A DNA stretch of 47,880 bases from Bacteroides sp. (GTDB lineage Bacteria; Bacteroidota; Bacteroidia; Bacteroidales; Muribaculaceae). Positions 1 to 9,120 of the stretch are shown piece after piece. Within the stretch, counting starts at the first letter, position 1. Each line of letters begins with the position of its first letter. The position numbers and the translations under genes were made by a program. The stretch spans positions 1-47,880 of the forward strand of contig JAAVDB010000014.1 in the NCBI GenBank assembly GCA_014802015.1. Reading direction: 5' to 3'. The notes under the pieces were generated by a model. It worked only from the letters and a program-made list of their open reading frames with translations. It was not told the origin of the DNA and made no database searches.

Positions 1-286
1 CATACATAAGCACCTCGGGCAGCACGGATCCGTTACCGTCAATTTCGGTCCACCGTTCATCCTTGTCGAACATAATGGTCGGTCCGCCCGACATTACCAC
101 AACACTGTTACCGCTGGCCGAGGTCTGATAACTCTTGACACCCATATCGGGAAAATACTGGGTGACAAACTTTGACACAGTGCCGGGCAATTCATCTGAC
201 GCATCACTTGAGCATCCGCTGATGACAGCAAGCATAATAAGTGAAAAGAACAATAACAGGCCGGAAGGTTTGATTAGTTTTTTCAT
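1..286 (-). CDS. PepSY-like lipoprotein (3' end outside window)
   Basis: The frame opens at an ATG at 286 and runs off the left edge, so only about 95 N-terminal residues are visible. They start MKKLIKPSG, followed by a hydrophobic stretch and a lipobox (AVISGC), so the product is probably an exported lipoprotein. After the anchor comes a segment with VSKFVTQYFPD and WTEIDGNGSVLPEVL, which resembles the PepSY-like repeat family (formerly DUF2874) of small Bacteroidales periplasmic proteins; this family call is by pattern only. It is divergent from the gene at 446 and shares a 160-bp intergenic region with it. Function is unknown. Confidence 0.7.
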   Translation of the reverse strand, partial: MKKLIKPSGLLLFFSLIMLAVISGCSSDASDELPGTVSKFVTQYFPDMGVKSYQTSASGNSVVVMSGGPTIMFDKDERWTEIDGNGSVLPEVLMY

Positions 287-409
287 ATATTTTAATGAGT
301 CTGAAGGTGATTGATTAGAATTGTTAATTACTTTTTACACTAAAACGCACAATCGGGTTAAAAAGTTGTAATCAGGCTGTGCAAGATTCGATAAGATTTA
401 CATGAAATA

Positions 410-441
410 TTTGGTCAGATGCTTGTTTCTTGGTAATTTTG
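410..441 (+). promoter_or_regulatory. Bacteroidetes-type promoter of the DUF115 gene
   Basis: TTTG at 410-413 is followed after 20 bp by TAATTTTG at 434-441, an exact match to the Bacteroidetes TTTG-N19/21-TAnnTTTG pattern. Transcription would begin at about 446-448, practically on top of the first ATG of the downstream frame. This suggests either a leaderless mRNA or use of the in-frame ATG at 473. Confidence 0.65.
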
Positions 442-445
442 CACC

Positions 446-1303
446 ATGCTTGCCGACCGCATATCAGACTTCATGTCACTAACAGGCCAATCGTTGAAAA
501 GCGCTGTTAAACTCGTCTTGCAGTCCCGCCGTGCGACCATCACACGGGATGACCGCAAAGGCCGACCGCTGCTGATACTCGGCAACGGGCCATCACTCGC
601 CGCAAACATATCCGGAGACATGGATATACTGCGCTCACACGACACCCTCGCTGTCAATTTTGCGGCAAATACGGATGATTTTTTCGAGATACGTTCGCGT
701 TATTATCTCCTGATGGATCCGTATTATTTCACCCCCGACAATCCTGACCCCAATGTAAAACGGCTGTTTGACAGGCTGAACCGTCTCGTCACATGGGATA
801 TGACTCTATTTATCCCCGTAGGCCGTAACAAGGATGTGCTCGGCATCGACAATCCACGCATACGCATCGAACGCTTCAATCCGGTCGGTGTCGAAGGTTT
901 CGCATGGCTCGAACATCTTGCCATCAGATGCCGCCGCGGATTGCCGCGTCCGCGCAATGTACTTGTCCCTGCCATCATGGTCGGTATATGGCTCGGGTAT
1001 AAGGACATATATCTGCTCGGCGCCGATCACAGCTGGCTGCGTACGCTCGATGTGGATGACGACAACCACGTCATAAGTGTACAGCCTCACTTCTATGCCG
1101 ACGGCGAGGAGGAGCACAAGCGTGTGGCAACACTGTTTCGTGACACACGCCTTCACGAACTGCTCGGCAGTTTCACGATGGCCTTCAGGAGCTATCACGG
1201 CATCCGCAGGTATGTCGACACAAGCGATGTCAACATTTACAACGCCACACCGGGATCGTACATCGACGCGTTCCCCAGACGGCGCATCGACTCACTCAGA
1301 TAA
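446..1303 (+). CDS. DUF115 / MptE-like protein
   Basis: A 285-residue soluble protein. The N-terminal third carries ILGNGPSL, the glycine-rich motif typical of DUF115 / 6-hydroxymethylpterin pyrophosphokinase MptE-like proteins. In bacteria these often accompany surface glycan or flagellin glycosylation genes. The later segment IYLLGADHSW resembles the second conserved block of that family. No signal peptide or membrane segment is seen. The promoter at 410-441 would place the transcription start at about 446, so the true start may be the in-frame ATG at 473 (MSLTGQSLKSA), giving 276 residues. Neighbours are not glycan genes, so the substrate cannot be inferred. Confidence 0.7.
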   Translation: MLADRISDFMSLTGQSLKSAVKLVLQSRRATITRDDRKGRPLLILGNGPSLAANISGDMDILRSHDTLAVNFAANTDDFFEIRSRYYLLMDPYYFTPDNPDPNVKRLFDRLNRLVTWDMTLFIPVGRNKDVLGIDNPRIRIERFNPVGVEGFAWLEHLAIRCRRGLPRPRNVLVPAIMVGIWLGYKDIYLLGADHSWLRTLDVDDDNHVISVQPHFYADGEEEHKRVATLFRDTRLHELLGSFTMAFRSYHGIRRYVDTSDVNIYNATPGSYIDAFPRRRIDSLR

Positions 1304-1359
1304 CTTATCACAGATACTGTAAAGCATACATTATACAGCACAATTCACACTTTAAGACA

Positions 1360-1812
1360 ATGGAAGTAGGCTCAAAAGTGCCCGATATTCTGGGCGTTGA
1401 TCAGGACGGTAAGACTATCAGACTCAGCGACTATCCCGGTCGTACTATTGCCCTGTACTTTTACCCCAAGGACATGACTTCAGGCTGCACGGCCCAGGCA
1501 TGCAACCTGCGCGACAATTACCAAGCGCTGCTTGACGCAGGCTATCAGGTGATAGGCGTCAGTGTCGACAGCGCGGATTCGCACAAGAAATTCATAGCCA
1601 AAAACTCGCTCCCCTTCCCTCTCATCACCGACCCGGACCACAAGCTGGTCACAGAGTTTGGCGTATGGGGTGAAAAATCAATGTACGGGCGCAAATATAT
1701 GGGCACGTTCCGCACCACATTCATAATCTCGCCCGAGGGAGTGGTGACACGCATCATCACACCCAAACAAGTCAAGACCAAGGATCACGCCGCCCAGATA
1801 CTTAACGCGTAA
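1360..1812 (+). CDS. bcp: Thioredoxin-dependent peroxiredoxin (Bcp/PrxQ type)
   Basis: A 150-residue AhpC/TSA-family protein reducing hydrogen and organic peroxides in the cytoplasm with thioredoxin as electron donor. It has the Bcp arrangement: peroxidatic Cys43 in TSGCTAQAC and a likely resolving Cys48 five residues later, as in E. coli Bcp. The family's N-terminal motif (GSKVPDILGVDQDG) and a conserved arginine near FRTTFII are present. Length matches the family. It begins a closely spaced co-directional group with the deaminase, protease and cyclo-ligase genes downstream (33 bp to the next start). Confidence 0.93.
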   Translation: MEVGSKVPDILGVDQDGKTIRLSDYPGRTIALYFYPKDMTSGCTAQACNLRDNYQALLDAGYQVIGVSVDSADSHKKFIAKNSLPFPLITDPDHKLVTEFGVWGEKSMYGRKYMGTFRTTFIISPEGVVTRIITPKQVKTKDHAAQILNA

Positions 1813-1845
1813 GACACACATTATTACAATCCATACCTACAGCAC

Positions 1846-2277
1846 ATGGATCACAACATAAAGCAGACCCAGCTCGACCGACGCTACCTGCGCATGGCCA
1901 GGATATGGGCTGAAAATTCCTACTGCGAACGCCGCAAGGTAGGTGCGCTCATGGTCAAGGACCGCACCATCATCTCGGACGGATTCAACGGCACTCCCGC
2001 CGGCTTTGAGAACGTATGCGAGGATGAGAACGGCAACACCAAGACATACGTGCTGCATGCCGAGGCCAACGCCATAACCAAAGTGGCCCGCTCAAACAAT
2101 TCGAGCGAGGGCGCGACGCTCTACATCACCGCCTCACCGTGTCTCGACTGTGCCAAACTCATCATTCAGGCAGGAATACGACGTGTGGTATATAACGAAC
2201 TTTATCGCATCACTGACGGCATCGATCTGTTGACACGTGCCGGCATCGAATGCATACACATTTCAGAATCTCTTTGA
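1846..2277 (+). CDS. dCMP deaminase family protein
   Basis: A 143-residue zinc-dependent deaminase of the cytidine/deoxycytidylate family (ComEB-like). The zinc and catalytic residues are visible: His71 and Glu73 in LHAEANAI, and Cys99 and Cys102 in PCLDC. The likely reaction is dCMP to dUMP, feeding thymidylate synthesis; specificity for dCMP over other substrates is inferred from family and length. It sits 33 bp after bcp, and the next gene starts 8 bp after its stop, so co-transcription is likely. Confidence 0.9.
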   Translation: MDHNIKQTQLDRRYLRMARIWAENSYCERRKVGALMVKDRTIISDGFNGTPAGFENVCEDENGNTKTYVLHAEANAITKVARSNNSSEGATLYITASPCLDCAKLIIQAGIRRVVYNELYRITDGIDLLTRAGIECIHISESL

Positions 2278-2284
2278 CACACTC

Positions 2285-3925
2285 ATGAACAATCGTCTTA
2301 AGAATCCCGGCGTATGGATGCCTGTGGCTCTCGCCGTCGCCCTGGTTGGGGGTATGTGGATAGGCAAGACTTTCTTCAACTCACATCACACATGGAGTTC
2401 ACGCACCAAGCTCGATGCCATCCTTGAGATCATCGACAATAATTACGTCGACGATGTGGACACCGACAGCATTCTCGAAGCATCGTTTGCCGGACTGATG
2501 TCACATCTCGATCCGCACTCGGTCTATATCCCTGCATCGGATCTCCAGAGTGTCAACGAAGAGCTCGAAGGCTCATTCTCCGGCATAGGGGTATCCTTCA
2601 ATCTGCTCGGTGACACTATCAATGTACTCGAAGTCATCTCGGGAGGCCCGTCCGAGAAGGTAGGTATACTCCCGGGCGACCGCATCATCACCATCGATGA
2701 CTCGGTAGCCGCAGGACAGAACTGGACCACCACTCAGGTAATGAAACATCTGCGCGGCCCGAAAGGCTCGGTGGTGCGCCTCGGCATCAAACGACCTACG
2801 GCTCAGGAGCTTCTGCCATACGAAGTAACGCGCAATGACATCCCCGTGACGTCGATTGACGCCTCCTACTTCATCGAGGATGGTGTGGGATATGTCAAGA
2901 TCAATAAATTCGGTGCCACGACTTACAGCGAATTTCTCACCTCGATGGTGAATCTCATGTCACAGGGCGCTGAAAAATTCATCATAGACCTTCGCGGTAA
3001 CGGTGGCGGATTCATGGATCACGCCGTGCTTATGGCCAACGAGTTCCTGCCAAGCGGTAGCCCCATCGTGTCGATGAAAGGCAAAAAGGCCTCACGCAAC
3101 AATGCCACAGTCAGTGACGGGTCAGGCTCGTTCAAGGACAAGGAAGTGGTAGTGCTTCTCGACGAGTTCTCGGCAAGTGCGAGCGAGATTTTTGCCGGAG
3201 CCATGCAGGACAATGACCGCGGTCTTATCATCGGACGTCGCTCGTTCGGCAAAGGCCTTGTGCAGAATCAGCTTGAGCTCCCCGACAGCAGTGCCATACG
3301 TCTCACCATCGCACGCTACTACACCCCGTCAGGACGATGCATTCAGAAAACGTATGCTCCCGGAGTGGACTATGAGCGCGAACTGCTCAACCGATACGAA
3401 CACGGCGAACTATACAGCGCCGACTCCATACGTCAGGATAAATCACTTGAGTTCACTACACTCCACGGTCGCACCGTCTATGGCGGCGGAGGCATCACTC
3501 CCGACATCTTTGTACCAAATGACTCAACCGGCATAACTTCCTATTATATTAATGTGGTGAATGCCGGCCTGATTCAGAAATATACCTTCGCATACACTGA
3601 CTCTAACCGCGAACTCCTGAGCAAGAGTGAAGACGGCCGCAGCATGCTGTCACTCCTGCCCGATGACGACACCCTGTTGCAGGACTTTGTGAACTATGCG
3701 CAGAAGAACGGCATAGCCCCGCGCTGGTATTATATAAACATTTCACGTAATCTGCTTGTTAATTCCCTGAAGGCCATGATAGCCCGTAACATCCACGGCG
3801 TGCAGGGATACTATGAGGTATTCAACGAGAGTGACCCCACTGTCATAGCCGCCCTCGAAGCACTGGATGCCGGGAAGACTGTCTTTCCTATCTCAAATCA
3901 TACATCAACAGATTCCGTAAAATAA
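2285..3925 (+). CDS. S41 family C-terminal processing peptidase (CtpA/Prc type)
   Basis: A 546-residue protease. The start at 2285 (MNNRLKNPGVW) was chosen because a longer frame from 2237 would overlap the deaminase and place extra residues before the signal anchor. Order: an N-terminal membrane anchor (residues about 10-30), a PDZ domain (GILPGDRIITIDD) and the S41 core. The serine-lysine dyad is probably Ser298 in the SASAS motif and Lys323 in RSFGKG, 25 residues apart as in E. coli Prc. It should act in the periplasm, cleaving proteins near their C termini. Its stop overlaps the next start as TAATG, implying translational coupling. Confidence 0.92.
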   Translation: MNNRLKNPGVWMPVALAVALVGGMWIGKTFFNSHHTWSSRTKLDAILEIIDNNYVDDVDTDSILEASFAGLMSHLDPHSVYIPASDLQSVNEELEGSFSGIGVSFNLLGDTINVLEVISGGPSEKVGILPGDRIITIDDSVAAGQNWTTTQVMKHLRGPKGSVVRLGIKRPTAQELLPYEVTRNDIPVTSIDASYFIEDGVGYVKINKFGATTYSEFLTSMVNLMSQGAEKFIIDLRGNGGGFMDHAVLMANEFLPSGSPIVSMKGKKASRNNATVSDGSGSFKDKEVVVLLDEFSASASEIFAGAMQDNDRGLIIGRRSFGKGLVQNQLELPDSSAIRLTIARYYTPSGRCIQKTYAPGVDYERELLNRYEHGELYSADSIRQDKSLEFTTLHGRTVYGGGGITPDIFVPNDSTGITSYYINVVNAGLIQKYTFAYTDSNRELLSKSEDGRSMLSLLPDDDTLLQDFVNYAQKNGIAPRWYYINISRNLLVNSLKAMIARNIHGVQGYYEVFNESDPTVIAALEALDAGKTVFPISNHTSTDSVK

Positions 3926-4479
3926 TGAAAAAGGACGATATACGCCGCAGGGTCAAGACCCGTAAGACAATGCTTGACGACGATGACCGCTCGAATGCGG
4001 CCGAACGGGTGTTTTCGGTACTCGAACAGACCGCAGCCTTCATGCTGGCCGACAGGATACTTATGTATCATTCTCTGCCCGACGAACTCTCGACCCGCGA
4101 GTTTATACGTCGCTGGGCTTCGCGCAAACACTTCTACCTGCCGCGTGTCAACGGTGTCAACCTTGATATTCTTCCCTACGACGAGTCGCGTCTGACACTC
4201 GGATCATTTCATATCGAAGAGCCGACAGGCGATGACACGACGGGAGTAGACGACATTGAGCTGATCGTCGTCCCGGCCGTAGCGTTTGACCGCGACGGCA
4301 ACCGCGTGGGCCGTGGCAAGGGTTATTATGACCGGCTGCTCGCCGGATCAAAAGCTCTGAAAATCGGTGTCGGATACGACTTCCAACTCATCGAGGAGGG
4401 CATCGAGGCCGATGAACATGACGTGCGTATGGACGTAGTCATTACCGAATCGCACCATATCGTCATAAGGCGCAAATAA
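3925..4479 (+). CDS. 5-formyltetrahydrofolate cyclo-ligase
   Basis: A 184-residue enzyme converting 5-formyl-THF and ATP to 5,10-methenyl-THF in cytoplasmic one-carbon metabolism. The diagnostic C-terminal motif GRGKGYYDRLL is intact, and the N-terminal basic helix (KKDDIRRRVKTRK) is typical. The start codon overlaps the protease stop by one base. Length is normal for the family. A strong hairpin at 4509 closes the transcription unit. Confidence 0.93.
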   Translation: MKKDDIRRRVKTRKTMLDDDDRSNAAERVFSVLEQTAAFMLADRILMYHSLPDELSTREFIRRWASRKHFYLPRVNGVNLDILPYDESRLTLGSFHIEEPTGDDTTGVDDIELIVVPAVAFDRDGNRVGRGKGYYDRLLAGSKALKIGVGYDFQLIEEGIEADEHDVRMDVVITESHHIVIRRK

Positions 4480-4508
4480 CCTCAAAACATATATGCCTTA
4501 GTCATGCC

Positions 4509-4541
4509 GTCCGCAGCATCGCGACATACGATGCTGCGGAC
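4509..4541 (+). terminator. Hairpin terminator after the cyclo-ligase gene
   Basis: A perfect 13-bp inverted repeat (GTCCGCAGCATCG and its complement) with a 7-base loop lies 30 bp after the cyclo-ligase stop and is followed by TATTTC. The T-run is short, but the position fits an intrinsic terminator. Confidence 0.7.
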
Positions 4542-4601
4542 TATTTCAATATATCCACACAGTCGGTTCGTATGACAGAGCGACCGTTTCGTTTAATCGG
4601 A

Positions 4602-4632
4602 TTGTCACATATCGTGATTTTTGTTTACTTTG
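4602..4632 (+). promoter_or_regulatory. Candidate promoter of the two-component operon
   Basis: ATTG at 4602-4605 and TTACTTTG at 4625-4632, 19 bp apart, are each one base off the Bacteroidetes consensus. The second element ends about 30 bp before the kinase start. Confidence 0.4.
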
Positions 4633-4663
4633 CATACGGATAAATGTTAAGTAATACGCGACA

Positions 4664-5749
4664 ATGATAAGTCTCACTCACAACCGCCGACTCGAATCAC
4701 TTATCTATCTTGGATTATGGCTGCTCGTAGCCGCATTGTTCCTGCTCGGAGTGATGCGCAGCCGCAGCATGGAGCATCTGCCGGCCTTTGACGGCTCGGC
4801 ACTGTTGCATACGGCATGGAGAATCATCCCGTTTTTCGTACTTTTTGCTGTCAACAACTGGCTGCTTATTCCGCGTCTGCTGTTCCGCAACCGTATCTTC
4901 ACTTATTTTCTCATGGCCGTAGTGACCGTATTTCTGATATGGTCATGGCAATACTCTCACTTCATGTCCGAGACGAGCCGCATGCCGGTACGCCTCCCGT
5001 TACACCCCGAGCCACGCCATCTGATACCGCTACCTCTGTTTCTCGATCTCATATTTCTGCTGCTCATCGTCGGCTCCAATCTGGCCATAGCTCTGCTGTT
5101 CAAGCGTTACGATGACCTGTTTGAACGCGAGAGCCTGATGAAAGCCAATGCCGAAAACAGGCTCAATTACCTCAAAGCCCAGATCAATCCGCATTTCTAC
5201 ATGAATATGCTCAACAATATCCACGGCATGATAGAGGTCGATCCAGAAAAGGCTCAGGATATGGTGATAGATATGTCACACCTCATGCGTTATACACTCT
5301 ATGACAGCGAACGCGAACGTATAAGCCTGACATCCGAGCTTGAATTTCTTGACAACTATCTGCGGTTGATGCGCATACGTTATCCCGAAAACAAGGTATC
5401 GATAACCCACAACTTCCCCGAGTCTGCTCAGACCTCAGGTGTGATGATACCTCCCCTGCTCTTCATCGTGTTTCTTGAAAACGCGTTCAAACACGGCATA
5501 TCCTATCGCGAGCAATCATACGTCAGCATCAGCATGGAAGTGACTGACGAGGCTGTCGAATTTCATTGTCTCAACAGTTGTCACCCCGAAGACCCGTCGC
5601 ATGTCGCTGGTATAGGACTGCAAAATGTAAGACAACGCCTGAAACTGATCTACGGAGACAATTATACACTTGACATCAATCACTCAGACTCAACTTATAA
5701 CGTCAATCTCACAATACCGATACATGAAACTACGGACACTCATAATTGA
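4664..5749 (+). CDS. LytS-type sensor histidine kinase
   Basis: A 361-residue inner-membrane kinase. The N-terminal half has four hydrophobic segments (about residues 12-28, 45-62, 75-95 and 120-145) and no recognisable extracellular sensor. The C-terminal half has the His_kinase motif (LKAQINPHFYMNMLNNI, phospho-acceptor probably His177) and an ATPase domain with N-box (FLENAFKHG) and G-box (GIGLQNVRQRL). This is the architecture of kinases that pair with LytTR regulators. The response-regulator gene starts inside its last 26 bp, so the pair is translationally coupled. The stimulus is unknown. Confidence 0.9.
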   Translation: MISLTHNRRLESLIYLGLWLLVAALFLLGVMRSRSMEHLPAFDGSALLHTAWRIIPFFVLFAVNNWLLIPRLLFRNRIFTYFLMAVVTVFLIWSWQYSHFMSETSRMPVRLPLHPEPRHLIPLPLFLDLIFLLLIVGSNLAIALLFKRYDDLFERESLMKANAENRLNYLKAQINPHFYMNMLNNIHGMIEVDPEKAQDMVIDMSHLMRYTLYDSERERISLTSELEFLDNYLRLMRIRYPENKVSITHNFPESAQTSGVMIPPLLFIVFLENAFKHGISYREQSYVSISMEVTDEAVEFHCLNSCHPEDPSHVAGIGLQNVRQRLKLIYGDNYTLDINHSDSTYNVNLTIPIHETTDTHN

Positions 5750-6491
5750 TGACGAGCCGATAGCGCTCGCCAAACTCCGGAGCTATGTGACCAAGACTCC
5801 GTTTCTTGAACTTGTCGCAGCATGTCCATCGGGCGTCGAGGCTATGGATACACTGTTGGCTGATGATGTCGACGTCATCTTCACCGACATCAACATGCCG
5901 GATCTTAACGGCATGGAATTTATCGGTTCGCTCACACATCCGCCCTTGACCGTATTCATTACGGCCTATTCGGAATATGCCGTGGAGAGCTATCGTCACA
6001 ATGCCGTCGACTATCTGCTCAAACCCTACAGTCTCGCCGATTTCCGGCGGGCGGCCAACCGTGTGCTGGAGCGGTACACCGCAGGTCATGCCCGACAATC
6101 CCAATCACAACCTGAGCCGATTGCCTCATCCCCTGTACCTGTGTCAGACTCGATATTTGTAAAGACCGATTACAGATATGTCAGAATCAATCTCGATGAC
6201 ATACGTTACATCAAGGGATTCGGAGAATACCTGCAGGTGTTCACAAAAGGCTCCGCACAACCATTGCTGACGCTAAGCTCGTTTGCCGCCATCAAGGAGC
6301 GTCTGTCATCACAGTTTCTACAGGTTCACCGTTCGTATATCGTCAATATGCGTCATGTGTCGCACATCGAGCGGGCACGTATAGTCATGGATGCGGACAC
6401 ATACATACCGGTGGGCGACAGCTACAAAAATGTGTTGCAATCCTATCTGTCCGGCAATGCCATCGGCGGAACAGCAAGAAAAGACTCCTGA
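5724..6491 (+). CDS. LytTR-family response regulator
   Basis: A 255-residue regulator. The start at 5724 (MKLRTLIIDDEP) puts the receiver-domain acidic pair at residues 9-11; a longer upstream frame lies inside the kinase gene. The receiver has phospho-acceptor Asp55 (FTDINMPD), Thr80 and Lys100 (LLKPY). The C-terminal LytTR DNA-binding domain spans about residues 150-245 (YIKGFGEYLQVF, QVHRSYIVN). It most likely controls the adjacent efflux operon 111 bp downstream; this is inferred from position alone. Confidence 0.92.
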   Translation: MKLRTLIIDDEPIALAKLRSYVTKTPFLELVAACPSGVEAMDTLLADDVDVIFTDINMPDLNGMEFIGSLTHPPLTVFITAYSEYAVESYRHNAVDYLLKPYSLADFRRAANRVLERYTAGHARQSQSQPEPIASSPVPVSDSIFVKTDYRYVRINLDDIRYIKGFGEYLQVFTKGSAQPLLTLSSFAAIKERLSSQFLQVHRSYIVNMRHVSHIERARIVMDADTYIPVGDSYKNVLQSYLSGNAIGGTARKDS

Positions 6492-6601
6492 AGCCGATAA
6501 ATATTACGGATTCATTGAAAATCCCCGTCTGTTCGTTGAAACTATTACGACCAAAACATGTTTTATATTTAATATTGCAGCAAAATCCATATCATACATA
6601 C

Positions 6602-7897
6602 ATGAGACATCCGATCATCACCGCAATGCTTATCAGCCTCGCCGCTCTCCCGGCCGTGGCCGAGACATGGAGCTACAACGACTGTGTCGAATATGCGCGC
6701 GACCACAACATCTCGCTGCGCAAATCGCGCCTCAACGAGGAGACTTCGGCTTACAACCTCGAAGAGTCCAAAGCTCAATGGCAACCTACTCTCGACTTCG
6801 CAACGACGCAAGGGTTTACCAACATGCCGTGGGGGCGAGGAAATAAAAACAGTTATAACAGTTCGTACGGTCTCAACGCAGGGTGGACCGTGTGGAACGG
6901 CGGCGAACGCGAGAACTCGATCAAACGTAACGAATTGCAGACCCGTATAGACCGACTCAATACCGATGACATCATGCGCACCATCGAGACAGATCTGCTG
7001 CAGGTGTACGTCAACATTCTCTATGCCAAAGAGGCCATCGGGATATACGAGCAGGCTGCGGAACTCAGCCACGCTCAGGCCGAACGAGCCAGAGGACTCA
7101 TGGAGGGAGGACGAATATCGCGTGTCGATTACGCCCAGCTTCAGGCTCAGTACGAGCAGGACAGATATAATGTCGTCAACGCTCAAGGCACATACGATAC
7201 CAGACGCATGGAGTTGAAAAAGCTGCTCGAACTCGGCATAGATGCAGAACTCGAACTCGCCGAGGTCGAATGGACAGCCGAACAGGTTCTTGCCACCCTC
7301 CCCGACATCGCCGAGAGCTACCGGCTCGCACAGCTCACCGACCTGCGCCTGCAGGGATTGCAGATGGAGATCGAAGGCTCTGACCTCGACATAGCCATCG
7401 CCAGGGCTTCAGGCATGCCGCGTCTGTCACTCAATGCCGGTGTCGGCACCGGATATGCCGCTCCCGGCGGCCAGTCATTCGCCTCAGGCATCAAACAGGC
7501 TTGGAACGAGAGCATCGGACTGACTCTGTCGGTTCCTATACTCAATAACAAAAAGTCAAAAATGGCCGTGGCTCGTGCCAAGGTTCAGAAACTGGATGCC
7601 CAGCTTGACATAGACCAACGCAACACCGAACTCGCACAGACTGTCGAGAACTGGTATATCGACACCCGATCCTCGCAGTCGCGCTACGAAGCCGCCGAGC
7701 AGCAGCTCAGGTCGGCCGAACTGACGAGCGAACTAACCAACGAGCAGTTCACACTCGGTCTCGTCAACCCGGTCGAACTTATGACAGCACACAACAATCT
7801 CATCGAGGCCCGTCACTCTCTGCTTCAGGCCAAATACATGGCCATGCTCGGGCAGAAGATGATAGAGTATTACCGCACCGCCCATGTCACTATCTGA
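6602..7897 (+). CDS. TolC-family outer membrane efflux protein
   Basis: A 431-residue outer-membrane channel. The start at 6602 gives a clean signal peptide (MRHPIITAMLISLAALPAVA) with cleavage near residue 20, followed by the typical TolC opening WSYNDCVEYARDHN. Two internally similar halves rich in long coiled-coil helices (Gln/Glu/Ala-rich, for example residues 150-210 and 330-400) fit the OEP fold. It is the first gene of a set with the MacA-like adaptor (43 bp downstream), ATPase and permease, together forming a tripartite exporter. Longer upstream codons (from 6515) lack a usable signal and are not favoured. Confidence 0.9.
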   Translation: MRHPIITAMLISLAALPAVAETWSYNDCVEYARDHNISLRKSRLNEETSAYNLEESKAQWQPTLDFATTQGFTNMPWGRGNKNSYNSSYGLNAGWTVWNGGERENSIKRNELQTRIDRLNTDDIMRTIETDLLQVYVNILYAKEAIGIYEQAAELSHAQAERARGLMEGGRISRVDYAQLQAQYEQDRYNVVNAQGTYDTRRMELKKLLELGIDAELELAEVEWTAEQVLATLPDIAESYRLAQLTDLRLQGLQMEIEGSDLDIAIARASGMPRLSLNAGVGTGYAAPGGQSFASGIKQAWNESIGLTLSVPILNNKKSKMAVARAKVQKLDAQLDIDQRNTELAQTVENWYIDTRSSQSRYEAAEQQLRSAELTSELTNEQFTLGLVNPVELMTAHNNLIEARHSLLQAKYMAMLGQKMIEYYRTAHVTI

Positions 7898-7939
7898 CGT
7901 AATAAAACCGACAGAAATATACACAAACATTTCATCATA

Positions 7940-9112
7940 ATGAAACTCACCAGACTCACACTTCCGCTCTTAACGGCCATTGCAGTCTGCTCATGCAGCA
8001 AAGAGGCCAAGGTAGAACTCGAGACCGTAAAAGTCGAGCGCGGACAGCTCACCGAGACTGTCACAGCCACCGGCGAAGTCGAATCAGTAACCCAAGTCGA
8101 TGTCGGCACGCAGGTGACCGGCATTATCGACAAACTCTATGCCGATTATAACACAGTGGTCACCAAGGGCCAGCTAATCGCCGAGATCGAAAAGACGATG
8201 CTTGAGAGCGACCTCCGCAGCGCCGAGGCCAATGTAGAGTCGGCACGTGTCACATACGAGTACAACCTCACCAACTACAATCGTGACAAAGCCCTGCATG
8301 ACAAGCAGCTGATAAGCGACTATGAGTTCCAGACCTCGACCAAGGATCTACAGGTGTCGAAGACCGCTTACGACAAGGCCCGCGCCGACCGTGTCCGCGC
8401 CGCCAAGAATCTTAACTATGCCGAGATATACTCGCCTATCGACGGCATCGTCATCTCACGTGAGGTCGAGGTAGGCCAGACAGTCGTGTCAAGCATGAAT
8501 GTTGCCAATCTCTACACCATCGCCGACCTCGACAACATGCAGGTCATCGGCAATGTCGATGAGGCTGACATAGGCCGTGTAAAGGTGGGTCAGAATGTCA
8601 CCTTCACTGTCGACGCATATCCCGACGATACCTTTCAGGGACAGGTGACACAGGTGCGCCTCAATCCTACGACCGAAAGCAATGTGGTGACATACGAGGT
8701 AGTCGTCGCCGCCAACAATCCCGAGCACAAACTTATACCCGGTCTTACGGCCAATCTTACTATCTATGTCATTCAGGCTGACGATCTGCTTCTGTTGCCC
8801 GCTCAGGCATTCCGTTTCAATCCCGAGACACTACCTGAGAGTGACAAACTCCCCCGCCCCGCAGGTTCGGTGGACCTCAAGTCACTCGGCAGCAACGAAA
8901 AGTGTGTATGGGTTGTCGACGGTGACCAACTCCTGCCCACGGTAGTGACCATCGGTGACAGCAACGGGCTCAAGACACAGATACTCAGCGGTATTAACGA
9001 AGGTACGACGGTTGCAACAGGATTCAGCGAATCCGCTGGTCCCAATGGTGGCGGACAGTCGGCTCAGAAAAGCCCCTTCGCACCCACCCCTCCCGGACGT
9101 AAAAAGAAATAA
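7940..9112 (+). CDS. MacA-type periplasmic adaptor lipoprotein
   Basis: A 390-residue HlyD/RND-type membrane-fusion protein. The signal peptide ends in a lipobox (AVCSC, lipidated Cys19). The N-terminal biotinyl-lipoyl-like half (TATGEVESVTQVDVGTQVTG) is followed by an alpha-helical hairpin (about residues 95-150), the second lipoyl half (IYSPIDGIVISREVEVGQ) and a beta-barrel domain. The tail is rich in Gly, Pro and Lys. It should bridge the MacB-like permease to the TolC protein. The ATPase gene starts 8 bp after its stop. Confidence 0.92.
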   Translation: MKLTRLTLPLLTAIAVCSCSKEAKVELETVKVERGQLTETVTATGEVESVTQVDVGTQVTGIIDKLYADYNTVVTKGQLIAEIEKTMLESDLRSAEANVESARVTYEYNLTNYNRDKALHDKQLISDYEFQTSTKDLQVSKTAYDKARADRVRAAKNLNYAEIYSPIDGIVISREVEVGQTVVSSMNVANLYTIADLDNMQVIGNVDEADIGRVKVGQNVTFTVDAYPDDTFQGQVTQVRLNPTTESNVVTYEVVVAANNPEHKLIPGLTANLTIYVIQADDLLLLPAQAFRFNPETLPESDKLPRPAGSVDLKSLGSNEKCVWVVDGDQLLPTVVTIGDSNGLKTQILSGINEGTTVATGFSESAGPNGGGQSAQKSPFAPTPPGRKKK

Positions 9113-9120
9113 TTCGCCCC

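Noticed and set aside
6569-7186. A 205-codon open frame on the minus strand across the TolC-family gene
   Set aside because: It lies wholly antisense to a well-supported gene, has no family motif or start context, and similar long antisense frames occur across the GC-rich genes here.
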